Below are positions 1 through 10,835 of a stretch of DNA of 59,478 nt, piece by piece. This DNA is from Azolla pinnata (lineage: Eukaryota; Streptophyta; Polypodiopsida; Salviniales; Salviniaceae). Within the stretch, counting starts at the first letter, position 1. Every line of letters starts with the position of its first letter. The notes below the pieces were generated by a model. It saw only the letters and a program-made list of their open reading frames with translations, had not been told where the DNA came from and did not search any database. A program made the position numbers and the translations under genes. The stretch covers positions 9,500-68,977 of the forward strand of contig JBBBWG010017556.1 of assembly GCA_037176905.1 (NCBI GenBank), read 5' to 3'.

Positions 1-165
1 TCACCAATCACCACCACCATCACCCATTACCATCACCAATCACCACCACCATCACCCATTACCATCACCAATCACCAATCACCATCACCCATTACCATCA
101 CCCATCACCACCACCATCACCAATCACCACCACCATCAGCAGCAGCAGCAGCACCACGCATCATT
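1..165. repeat. CAC/CCAT-rich minisatellite, probably in expansin intron
   Basis: Imperfect repeats built from CACCAATCACCACCACCATC and CCCATTACCAT fill this stretch and end in a short CAG run near 138-152. It lies directly before a good splice acceptor at 219-220, so it is most likely the 3' part of the first expansin intron, whose 5' exon is outside the window. Confidence 0.7.
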
Positions 166-220
166 CGGCGTACGAATGATTCATCGCAATGGCGCCGATG
201 GTTGGTTTGTTGTGGAGCAG

Positions 221-1905
221 GGGGGTCGTGCGGGTACGGGAACCTGTACAGCGCGGGCTACGGAACGGCGACGACGGCGCTGAGCGCGGCGCTGTATGGG
301 GGGGGGCAGGCGTGCGGAGCGTGCTTCGTGCTGCGCTGCTCGGGGGCCGGGGCCGCAGGCTGCACAGGGAGCCGCGGGATCAGCGTCACCGCCACCAACT
401 TCTGCCCCACGGGCAGCCTGGGCGGGTGGTGCGATCCCCCCCGCGCCCACTTCGACCTCGCCGAGCCCGCCTTCCTTCAGATCGCCGCCCGCGTCGCTGG
501 CGTCGTCCCCGTCAAGTTCCGCAGGTAACCAAAGCCTCCTCCCTCTTCCCTCCTTCCCTTTCTCCATTTCTCCTTCCCTTTCTCCTTTCCTCCTTCCCTT
601 TCTCCTTTCCTCCGACTCTGAAGAATCTCTCGTCGCCTCCTAAGCTCCCTCCCGTCTCATCGTTCGATCCGCTATCCCCTCCGACTCCATCAAATACTCT
701 GCATCCCCTTCTTCTTCTTCTTCTTCTTCTTCTTCCCCTCTCATCATGGATATGGGGATATATTTTACACACATCCCAATCTGTCTCTACACTGATTGCA
801 AACCCCCGCAACCTTGGCACATTGCTCTGCTTGCCTGCCCCAAACCAAACCGACCAAATACTGAATGAAAACCCCAACCATGGCGCCGCTCGCCGCCTTC
901 TTTCCCTTGCCAAGCTCTTCTTTTTCATGGATGACAAATTGCATCTCCCCAACCCAATCAACACTGACTGAACCCACCACCCGGCATGGGCTTCCATTGC
1001 ACTGACAGCGCTCTTTCCTTTGCCAAGCTCTTCTTTTTCGCGGATGAAAAGTTGCATATCCCCAACCCAATCAACACTGACTGAACCCACCACCCGGCAT
1101 GGGCTTCCATTGCACTGACAGCGCTCTTTCCTTTGCCAAGCTCTTCTTTTTCGCGGATGAAAAGTTGCATATCCCCAACCCAATCAACACTGACTGAACC
1201 CACCACCAGCATGGGCTTCCATTGCACTGACAGCGCTGCCAAGCTCTTCTTTTTCATGGATGACAAATTGCATATCCCCAACCCAATCAACACTGACTGA
1301 ACCCACCACCAGCATGGGCTTCCATTGCTCTTTCCTTTGCCAAGCTCATCCCATGGATGGGAGATGCATATCCCAATCAAAATACCGAACAAACCCGAAA
1401 CGGGTTTTTTTGCATTGCCATCGATTATTGCACCCCAGCTCCGCAAAAGCAAACCCCTATACATTACTACTAACCCTCTTCTGAGGGAGGATCAGCTTCG
1501 ACGACTGCAAACATCCACAAGAATGATCTCAGGCTCCGTTTCTTTTCTTTCTTTTGCTTGCTTGCTTGCTGGCTGGCTTGCTGGCTGGCTTGCTGCAGGG
1601 TACGGTGCCACAAGCGGGGCGGGATCAAGTTCACCATCAACGGAAACCGCAACTTCAACCTGGTGCTGGTGACGAACGTGGGCGGGGCGGGGGACGTGGT
1701 GGCGGTGCGCGTCAAGGGCGCCGCAACAGGCTGGATCGCGATGAACAGGAACTGGGGCCAGAACTGGCAGACCAACACAGTGCTGGCTGGGCAAAGCCTG
1801 TCCTTCTCCGTCACAACAAGCGATGGCGCGACTTGCGTGTCCTACGGCGTCGCCTCCTCCTCCTGGCAGTTTGGCCAGACCTTTGTAGGCAGCCAGTTCC
1901 CCTGA
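221..1905 (+). CDS. EXPA: Alpha-expansin, 5' exon missing (window edge)
   Basis: Cell-wall loosening protein, non-enzymatic, normally secreted. Two exons are visible: 221-524 and 1599-1905 (stop TGA 1903-1905). The first starts after a T-rich acceptor ending GCAG at 219-220, in phase 1, which is where plant EXPA genes usually carry an intron (between GTMG and the CGYGNLYS motif). The signal peptide and ATFYGG exon should therefore lie upstream of base 1. Visible hallmarks are [28 protein letters not shown], the HFDL motif of the GH45-like domain, then [19 protein letters not shown] and the C-terminal [10 protein letters not shown] of the CBM63-like domain. The junction at 524/1599 rebuilds [11 protein letters not shown]. 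The sequence is more divergent than typical EXPAs: GGGQ replaces the usual NNGL and the loop before GWC is shorter. An in-frame TTG at 202 is not a credible start. Confidence 0.9.
895..1365. repeat. ~113-bp tandem repeat in expansin intron
   Basis: About four copies, the last two shortened. Each carries CATATCCCCAACCCAATC, ACACTGACTGAACCCACCAC and GGGCTTCCATTGC, separated by GCCAAGCTCTTCTTTTTC. The first copies are spaced about 113 bp and later copies are shorter through internal deletions. The array lies wholly inside intron 525-1598. Confidence 0.9.
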
Positions 1906-1907
1906 TC

Positions 1908-1990
1908 TATATATATATATATATATATATATCATCATATGCAAAACCATATCTGTATTGGTATGTATACCACCACCACCACCACCATCA
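1908..1990. repeat. TA and CCA microsatellites after expansin stop
   Basis: A (TA)n run occupies 1908-1932 directly after the stop codon, and a (CCA)n run lies near 1970-1988. Both are in the likely 3' UTR. Confidence 0.85.
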
Positions 1991-2002
1991 ATCATTCCAT
2001 TG

Positions 2003-2235
2003 CCAGCCTTCCTTCATTCCAAATCGAAGCAGCCACAGCTCCAATTCCTTCGTTCCAAATCGAAGCAGCCACAGCTCCAATTCCTTCGTTCCAAATCGAA
2101 GCCGCCACAGCCTCAATTCCTTCATTCCAAAGCGAAGAAACCACAGCTCCGATTCCTTCATTCCAAATCGAAGCAGCCACAGCAGCTCCGATTCCTTCAT
2201 TCCAAAGCGAAGCAGCCACAGCAGCTCCAATCCCC
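2003..2235. repeat. 36-bp minisatellite downstream of expansin
   Basis: Six tandem copies of a 36-bp unit containing TTCCAAATCGAAGCAGCCAC; two copies are 39 bp through an extra CAG. Because the unit length is a multiple of three, several frames stay open on both strands and give repetitive peptides, but nothing else supports coding. The array is probably in the 3' UTR or flank of the expansin. Confidence 0.9.
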
Positions 2236-3220
2236 CGCCCTCTTGTATTATCATGTTCTTTCCTACCTTTCCTCTCCCGTTCGGCAAAGCGGCACGCCTT
2301 CTTCATCAACAGCACCTAAAATCACCAGAATTCCAATCATCAGCACACAAAACACACACACACATATATACATATACACATATATACTTCCAGTTGCAGC
2401 TGAGCCCCTGTATACAATCCCCCTCAATTGTGTATAAAAATGAAGCAGACATTTGTGAAGTGGATTCTCACCTATCTTCTGTCCTGACCAGCTCCTTTTG
2501 ATTGGGAGAACGCTGTATGATGCACCACCAAACCATTCCGTTCCAATACTCCCTTTGACAAAATGGTCTCAAACATTTGATCCTATTTGAGATGGTTCCC
2601 AAAATTGATTCATCCTTCCTCTGGGAAGTGGTTTCTCCTGTTCCACATTATGGTCAAAAACATCTTTGATAATACCAGCACTAAAACATAGGAAGTTTCC
2701 TTCAGAAAAGCTTCTTGCTATGTTAATAAGTATCCTTCAGAAAAGCTTCTTGCTATGTTACGATGAATCCGAACAAGAAAAGCAAGGGTCCGAGCTCTCT
2801 TTCCACGGTTCATATCATCGATGCTTGACAGCACCGTGGACCATTTCAATCTAGAGGATCCATCTGCTATTCTCGGTATACAACCAACAATTACTGTTCC
2901 TGAACCTCCACAAAACATACTGGGACTCCATCCAAGTGAACTCCCATCCACATAATCACATAAACTTACACAAAGACGCAGTGGCTTAGAATTACAGTAA
3001 AATCGCACCTTATTGTTCAGATAATAACAGAGAGTTTGGAAGAGAAAAGAAGGATGAACAAGAAACCCATTTCATCAACCACCCACACAGCACACCTTCT
3101 TGCATATACCTCGGGAAAAAAAAAGCAGGGGAAAGAGAGAGAGAGAGAGGGAAAGAGCATTCAATATAGAAGTTAAAGAAAGCAACAAGTCATCGCAAAA
3201 AGAAGGAAGATCTTTCGGTT
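2236..3220. other. Intergenic between convergent expansin and RING gene
   Basis: No gene seen. A short CA/TA run is present near 2350-2385 and a GA run near 3137-3150. A 29-bp direct duplication (TCCTTCAGAAAAGCTTCTTG) occurs near 2698 and 2732. The right part should contain the 3' UTR of the RING/vWA gene. Confidence 0.6.
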
Positions 3221-6200
3221 TTACACATGACGATGATGGGACCTGAGAACTTTGGCCGAAGCGCGGCGCAGAAAAGAGTGAGTGCGCGAGGATGCTGCTG
3301 CGCCCGAAGAAGCATCGGCATCCGAGCCCGATGACGAAGAGGCAGCAGCAGCATTGTTGTTGTTGTTGTTGTTGTTGTTAGATGATGATGATGGTCCTAG
3401 CAGAGGTGCCCTGGTTTGGGACAAAGTGACCATGTCGACCATAGACGGGGTCTGATAGTCATGGATGAGCCCATCCACCGAGTCCCCTCGCGTCGTGGCC
3501 CGTTGCCTGAGATGAGAGCTTTGAGCAGACAAGAGGTACGCCCGGCCAGACCTCTCGTACATGTGGCGGCTCGCCATCCGCTCCTGGATCGCGCTCAGCT
3601 CCGAGTCGAGCACGTTGCAGAGATGATCGCCAGCCATGGCCGAGAGCGAGCTCTCGAGCATAGCCCTCGCACCCTGCAAGCCGCTGTGCGCAGCCTCGAT
3701 GTTGCCCTCGTCCGCCAGCGCTCTCGCCTCCGCTATCGCCTGCGCAGCCCTGAGCCTGTTGCGCTGCCTGTCTACTTGAAGGCTCACCACCGCTGCCTCT
3801 TCCTGCTCAGCCTCCGATGCTGAAAGCCGCTTCAGGCGCACCTCATCCGCCACTCCCTCGCTCATCTCTTGCGTGATTGTGTCCTTGTACACGCATTCTG
3901 CTCTCATCAACGGCATCGTCGACATCCCCCCTGGAATCCACGCCGGTAACACCACATCCACCAACACATCCCTCTCCTCTTCCGCATACAGATCCCCGAG
4001 CTTCACCACGCCATTCCTCGCAGTATCCGATATACTGCTCTCGTAGCTTCCTGCATGTATCCCGTTGATCCGCACTCCCTCGGCCAGGCAAGACATGGTC
4101 AGCTGCACATCTTGCGCCACCACACTGAGCAAGCCGCCGATGCACTGCGCAAACGCATCCTGGACTGCTTCCTCGGCTTGAATGAACGAGAACGTGCCCC
4201 CCGAAACCTCCGCTATGCTGTGCATCGTGGCCGCATCGTGATCCGATCCAAAGCCAAACGTATGCACCGGGATCTGCGCTTGCCCTGCTGCACTGCTGCT
4301 GTTGTTGTTGCTATTATTGTGGTTTCGAATCGAGCGTGGAACCAACCTTCTCAAATCGGGAAGTGCACCTCGAGCTCCCAGTGTCGAGAGCAGTGGCAAC
4401 TGCCTTCTTGAGCTCATACTGTATGTATCTTGCCCATCCGAAAGGAGCATGATGGACGCCACTGGATTCCTGTCCTTCCGATCCTCGAGCACTTTCACAC
4501 CCTTCCGCAGGCCCTCGGCAATGTTCGTCCCTCCTGTAGCGATGAGACCATCCATGGCTTGTAGTGACTGAGATTGCCCTTCCTCGCTCATCTTCCTCAA
4601 TGGAAATATCCTCTTCGCAGTGGATGAGAAGACGACCACAGAGAGGCGATCAGCCGAGCTCAAGTTCCGCACCACAAAAGCCATGGCCTGTTTTAGTAGC
4701 CCTAGTTTCCTTCCGGCCATGCTCCCACTCACATCAAGCACAGCAACGAGGTCAATAGGAGCTCGAGAGGACCTCGAAGGATTTCCATCATCCTTGGGAA
4801 TAGCACCAGTGGCACGAGCTGGAGGAGCTTTCAAATGTATCAATATCATGAAGTTCTCTCGAGACTCACTTGCCAACACAGCCGATACCTCAGTATAAGC
4901 TTTCATACTCATGTTCCCATCATGGGAATCTTTGGTACTATTACCCGTGCTAGTGCTGGTGCTAGCATCGGTGCCGGTAGATAATAGATGGGCATCAGGT
5001 GAGGAAGAATCATCAATGCTCAGGGGTTCATCATCATTGTATACATCTGGTTCCCCAGGATATGATAATGCACTTTCATCAAACAACTGAAAAGATTGGT
5101 TTGTCCTCCTTTGTCCCTCTTCTCTACCATTTGCAGGGTCCACACTCCTCATATCTGACATTAAGTATGGGAAGGCTGATGGTGCCCTTCTATGGGAGCT
5201 ACTTCTACTTCTTTGCCACCTTGAAGTATCTACCCCAGCTTGCCACGGCACATCTTTCCACTTAGCACGACACACAGGGCATATTTGATTTCCATATCGG
5301 ACATTTGAGACAATGCAAGAGAAGTGGAAAGTGTGCGAACACTCGGCTGTGAAAAGTGCTTGACCGCACCCAGGTTTCATAGTCTCCAAACATATGGAGC
5401 ATGTGGTCTGTAAAACAAGAAATCGAAAAATTATTTGTTAGTCTTGTCTCACATACAAAAGCACTTGAAATCTCTCTCATTACTCCCCCACAGTACTTGA
5501 ATGCTATGGATGTTGTTGCTTCATGTTCCAGTACAGCTATGAGAAATTTCTAAAAGAGCTGGTCATATATAAAAATGTGTTGATTTCACAGCAAGCGTTT
5601 GAGCTTCAGGCAAAAAGACATACTGGGACAATCGAGAGCCTCAACATATTTCACCCCATGTGGGAAAACCCAATATACCTGAAAAGTCTACAAGTTACAA
5701 CCATTAACTGTATTTGGCATTTTATCCTATGAGAAAATGCTGATATTCCACCTTTGCATGTTACCAATTATGAGGTGTAGTCAGAATATGGTAGATCCAT
5801 GGACATGTTACAATGATGGAAAACCCTTTTTCTGAACACTTTACACTGTTCCAATATGAGGTGAATGGAGGAGGGTTAGGAAACATTCCATGAAATATTA
5901 CAGTGTGGGAGCAGCCCATTTTTCTCAGCCATGTATGAGCTTCTTGAAAGCAAGCACAGTTGGAGGCAGCAAGAAATATTCGATGCATTACTGTGTGGGA
6001 AAAGTCTATTCAACAGCTTCTCCAGGTAGATGTGATGGGCATGAGAAACAAATATTGATGCAATCATCACGGATGAAAAATGTCTAATACATCAAAACAT
6101 ATAAGAATATATAATGAAACGAATAACTATAGAGGAAAATGAAGAAAAATTCACCACATGCATATATTGTACACATATACCCAAGAGTTACTAAGACTGA

Positions 6201-8596
6201 CACTCCTTGAAGAAATATCCAAAACGTTGTTGGGGGCCAGAATCATTGCAGTACAAACGTCAAAAAATTCAGACATCAAACATATACAAGCATAACTAAT
6301 GAACCGGAATGGAGAAAATGACTAAAAATTGGTATGCACATGTGAACACGCCTCAAGGTATGAAAACATCTGAGATGATAGATCATTGTGGAAGGATTGA
6401 CTAAAACATTGCATGAATAAGTAAAGAGGAAATTGGATAGAATTTCACATGAATCATGCATTCACTGTAAATATATACAGGAGTTACTAAGACTGACAGT
6501 TGTAGAAAATTTCAGGGCCAGAATCATTTCAGTACAAATGTCAAAAAAATTCAGGTATCAAACATACACAGGCATAACTAATGAGCCCTCATGGAGAGAA
6601 TGACTAGAATTGGTGCACACGTGTGAACAAGCCTCGAGGTATGAAAACGTCTGAGACAATGGATCATTGTGGAAAGATTGGCTGAAACATTGCATGAACA
6701 TGCAAATAAGGCACAAACATGCTCCATAAAGCCAATTATTGATGGAATTACTATTAGGAAAATGACAAAATGTTTGCATGGAGACATGCATAGAAGGTAC
6801 AACTTACAAATATACCAGAGTGCTTGGAACTATCATCCGGTGAACACTTGAAGCTTTCCACAGAACATGGAAACAAAATATGTACAAATGGAAAACACAG
6901 TGGTAATGCTAAATCCGGTGAGAATTCCCTCATCTATCCTATAGAGTCGTTGTATTAGTCAGGATGCATCCAACTCAATACCACATTCCAGATGCTGACG
7001 ACCATTGTTCGCAGAATGACTAAAACTTTGCGCGCAACATGCAAACAAGCTACCAAAAGGCTAGACAGTGCTTGGAACTATCATGCAGTGAATGACTAAA
7101 GATCTGCATGAAAAAAACATGCAAATAAGGCACAACCGTATCTGAGAATGCATATGGCCAATGGAATTATCATGGTCAAATGACTAAACCTTTGCATGAA
7201 ACATGCAAAAGAGGTATAAACATACCACATACCAGTCAGAATAATCAGAAAGCTAATGGCTAAAGCTTTGCTTGAAACTTGAAAACAAGAGACAAGCATA
7301 CCTGAGTGTATGGGAGACCATTAGACACCATGAGGAAAATGGCTAAAAACTTCCACGTACCAAGCAAACATGGTTCAGACAAAGCAGATAATGCTAGGAA
7401 TTATCATGCAGTGAATGACATGCAAACAAGGTGCGAACATATCCAACAACGCCGAAGATCATTGAAACGATCATGGCAGAATGAGCACATGTTTGCATGC
7501 AACACCAAACCAAGCTATTTATAATAGATAGTGCTTGGTATAATCATGAGGTGGATGATCGAAAGCTTTGCATTGAACATGGAAAAAAGGTGCAAACATT
7601 TCTGAAAGCGCCAAAAGACCTTTGAAAATCTCGTGGCAGAATGGCTAGAGTTATGCATGGAACACGCAAGCAAGGTAGAAAAACACCCAAGAGTGCCCAA
7701 AGACCAATGGAATTCAGAATGTCAATGTCTAAGAATTTGAATGGAAACATGCAATCAAGCTAGACGGGATTCCCCAACAGTGTCATTGGGATCATCGTTG
7801 TGTAAAACCCTCCATTGGAACATGCAGGAGAGTAAGGGATTCCAATTGATGTGAAATTTGAAAAGATCTTATTACCAACAAAAATGTGGAGAGAGACAGA
7901 GTTTTAACAACTTAGAAACATAATCTTGAAATTCTTTCTTTTTCTCTCTACCTGTCTATCAATCAAACTATCTATCAATCAATCAATCAACCTATCTATC
8001 AATCAATCAACCTATCTATCTATCTATCTATCTATCTACCTACCTATCAATCTATCGATCTATCAATCAATCAATCTATCTATCTATCTATCCACCGATG
8101 CATTTACCCATCTGCATAGGTATGTATGCATCTACTCACCTAATAACATACATATCTCCATGCATATGTATAGCACGTAGACATGGAAAGGATGAATTTC
8201 AACAAAGAGAGGGCATACCCGAGAAATCCGGACGCCACTTGATTTCCCTTCATTGCTCGACGAAGCAATCGGACCCGAAAAGCTCAGTGTTGCAGAGGTC
8301 CCGGTTTGGTTCCGGTGCACATGGTCCACTGCTTCATTCTCCGCCATGATCGGCTCCGTGTTAGATCGAGAGAACACGGGCTTCCTTCCACCTCTGCCCC
8401 TGACTGCCCTATCGCTGCTTTCCCCTCTGTTGTTGCGGCTCCTCAGCGACTCGTCTTCTTCTCCTCCTCCTCCTCCTGATCCTCCTCCTTCCTTATTTTC
8501 CAATCTGCCCCTGCATCTTCCCTCCTCGTCCGAGGGATCGACGGGGGAGATGATGCAAACTCGTTTGCTCACGAATTTCTTCCATTTCGTCCACAT
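3221..8596 (-). CDS. WAV3-like RING-H2/von Willebrand A E3 ubiquitin ligase
   Basis: Predicted E3 ubiquitin ligase of the WAV3/EDA40 family, whose Arabidopsis members act in root gravitropism and embryo sac development. Two exons: 8219-8596 (start ATG at 8596, 126 codons) and 3221-5407, joined in phase 0 across a 2.8-kb intron (donor CGG|GTATGC, acceptor CAG|ACC), giving about 854 aa. The junction reads RISRTTCSICLE. The RING-H2 runs from C129/C132 through C149, H151, H154 and C157 to C169/C172. The vWA domain (roughly 340-530) has the MIDAS residues DVSGS, the GGTN threonine and LSDGQD. A conserved helical region follows, then a low-complexity tail with nine Asn, Ala and Ser runs. The N-terminus (MWTKWKKFVSKR) is basic and then Gly/Glu-rich. 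The family assignment is secure; the target is unknown. Confidence 0.9.
6230..7790. repeat. Diverged 80-85 bp repeats in RING gene intron
   Basis: Inside intron 5408-8218, a unit of about 80-85 bp recurs around phrases like AATGACTAAA, TTTGCATGAAACATGCAAAC, GGCACAAACATA and AACTATCATG (for example near 7095, 7180, 7260 and 7340). In addition, 6230-6470 and 6520-6740 are two diverged copies of a longer block of about 290 bp. Many indels separate copies, so this is an old array. Confidence 0.75.
7950..8095. repeat. TATC/CAATC microsatellite
   Basis: Compound run of CTAT, CAAT and CTAC tetranucleotides in the same intron, about 120 bp before the exon 1 donor. Confidence 0.9.
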
Positions 8597-8635
8597 TTCT
8601 TCCGTGGTTCTAGCCGTGCTTGCGTGTGCCAGGAG

Positions 8636-9095
8636 AGAGGGGGAGAGAGAGAGAGAGAGAGGCGACGACCGAGAGATGGTGGGGACAGAAGAACGGGGGG
8701 GAGATCCGGTGCAGGTAAGCCCGAGAAAAAAAAACAAAAAGGAATATATACAGCGGATTCGAGATCGAATCAAGGAGAGGGAAAGGAGGGCGAAGACGAT
8801 GGAGGAGGAGAAGGAAGAGGAGGAGGAAAGGAGGAAGAAAACGCCATAACCCTGCCTGCTCTTAACAAATGGGCCGGGCCATGTGCGAAACGTTCTGCTC
8901 CGGCGTCGCTGCAAGGAGCAGCAGCGCAGCAGAAAGAAGCAGAATCAGAGAGGCAGAATCAGAGAATCAGAGAGGCAGAATCAGAGAATCAGAGAAGCAG
9001 AATCAGAGAAGCAGAAGCAGAGGCAGAGAAGAAGAAGAAGAAGAAGAAAGAAAGAAAGAAGAAAGAAGAAGAAGAAGAAGAAGAAGAAGAGCTTT
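8636..9095. repeat. Purine-rich repeats upstream of the RING gene
   Basis: GA run at 8640-8662, GGA/GAA-rich stretch 8780-8840, AGAGGCAGAATCAGAGAATC repeats 8937-9020 and (GAA)n 9025-9090. They begin about 40 bp upstream of the RING gene ATG and lie in its 5' UTR or promoter. On the sense (minus) strand they read as CT- and TTC-rich tracts, common in plant leaders. Confidence 0.8.
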
Positions 9096-9539
9096 TCTTT
9101 TTAGGTTATAAAAAATGTGCTCCATTTTATTTCTCTTTTTTCCTTCTTTTCTTTTTTCCTTCTTTTCTTCTCTTCTTCCTGAGTTTTGAACCAGAAATGT
9201 TTTGTTTTTTCTTTTTTTTCTGTTTTGTAAAACAAAAAAGGGAAAAAGGAAAAATCAGGGGGTCAGATAAATAAATAAGTAGAATAAGAAAGTGGACAAG
9301 AATGTAAATAAAACTAATCTCCCTTTTGTGGCTCCTTCCTGCAAAAATCCCTCAAGAGTCTGTCTGGATTTGGATTAAAAAAGCTCACAAGATTCTTTCT
9401 GCTGGAATTTCTTCTTTTCCAATCCCAAGTTTGGCATGGAAATTTGCCTGAGATTAGCAATCAACACGCGCGTTATAATCCATCGATCGATCGATCCCAT
9501 CGCTCGGACCTTTCGTCGTTTGACTGCATCGATCGCCGC

Positions 9540-10310
9540 CTGAACCTGTATATTATGCTTCTCGCTGCTCCGGATCGGTAACGGTATTCGTGCTCGTGTC
9601 TGCTCCGAATCTGTATCTGGTGTCCCTGTTCCTGCTCTGAATTTGTATTTGTTGTCCCTGTTCCTGCTCCGAATCTGTATCGGCTATCCCTGTTCCTGCT
9701 CCAGATCTGTATTGGTTGTATCTGTTTCCGTACCCATGTCTGCATTTGCCATAGCCGTCTTGTATATTGTACCAATGTGCTGCATCTAGTGTATCTCAAC
9801 TTGGTATATGCATTCGTATTGGTATCGGTTCTTCATTTGTATCTCGCGTGCTTGTATTTGGATACGTATACGTGTCTCTATTGTATTTATATACGTATTA
9901 CTCCTGTATTTGCACCCGTCTCGGGCTCTGTATACGTATTTGTATTTGTGTCCGCATAGATGCATCGCTTCTGCTATTTGTATCCATGTCTGCTCGTTAT
10001 CTGTATCCGCGTTTGCATCGCTTTTGTTATTTGTCCCCGTATCTGGTATGTATCTGTATTTGGTAAGCGGTATTTGCATCACTTCCTATTGTTTGTACGT
10101 GTCTGCTCTGTATTTGTATCCATATCCGTATCGCTTCTATCATCCATAGCCGTATCTGGTCTGTATTTTGTGATCGGCATATGTATTCGCATCGCTTCGG
10201 TTATCCGTAGACCGTATTTGTGTCTGCTCTATATCTGCAGTGGTATCTTCATCGCTTCTGTTATCCATATGTGTTTGCTCTGGATCTGGATCTGTATCCG
10301 TGTTGCTTTT
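9540..10310. repeat. Degenerate TGTATCTG-type minisatellite
   Basis: About 770 bp of very degenerate short units (CTGTATCTGTATCC, TGTTCCTGCTCCGAATCTGT, CGCTTCTGTTATCCATA). It yields long open frames of Tyr/Val/Cys/Ile-rich peptide on both strands, which I treat as artefacts. Confidence 0.75.
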
Positions 10311-10794
10311 GATGGGCACTGGTTAGGTAATCGCGTTCAATGCCGCGACGATGAGCACCGATCGGACGACAGCAGAACGTGCGCAGAATCAACAGCTCCG
10401 TGCGAACCCGTTAGAAATCGGTTTCACACATCGTCCTTTCGGACGGGCGGACGTAATCAGGCTTTTATATATACGGTGTGATAAATGTACGTATAACACG
10501 GAGGGAAGCAGGGCTCCAGCGTCAAGAATTTGCGTCGACCTGATCTCTGAGCTAAAGCTTCGTCGGGAGGAAGGGAACGAGGCCAGAAAGTCAGCCCCCG
10601 AAATGCACGCAATGCGCCCGAGCGTAACGGCTCGCAGTGTGGAACGCGACAGGCTCTCAACAAGCCGAAGGTTCCAGTTGAGTCGGAGACCGGATTTACA
10701 GGGCAAAGGCGCAGGATCTTGCGTTGAGATCTTTTTGTTTTGTTTTTTTACCGGCGTGAAAACACGAGATTTTCCCCTGGCTTTTTCAGGGCTT

Positions 10795-10835
10795 CTTTAG
10801 GGTTTAGGGTTTAGGGTTCAGGGTTTAGGGTTTAT
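10795..10835. repeat. Short telomere-like run (TTTAGGG)n
   Basis: About five plant-type TTTAGGG units in a row, one changed to TTCAGGG. Intergenic. Confidence 0.9.

Noticed and set aside
8597..8914. Extending the RING/vWA protein upstream to an earlier start
   Set aside because: The extra sequence is repeat-derived (Ser, Leu and Phe runs), while MWTKWKKFVSKR at 8596 is a natural ATG start giving a sensible N-terminus.
9767..10481. Open frames rich in Tyr, Ile, Cys and Val on both strands
   Set aside because: Products of the TGTATCTG-type minisatellite; no family similarity and open in parallel frames.
10336..10800. Possible small gene in a moderately GC-rich stretch
   Set aside because: Frames on both strands overlap, none shows a recognisable motif, and no splice-consistent extension was found.
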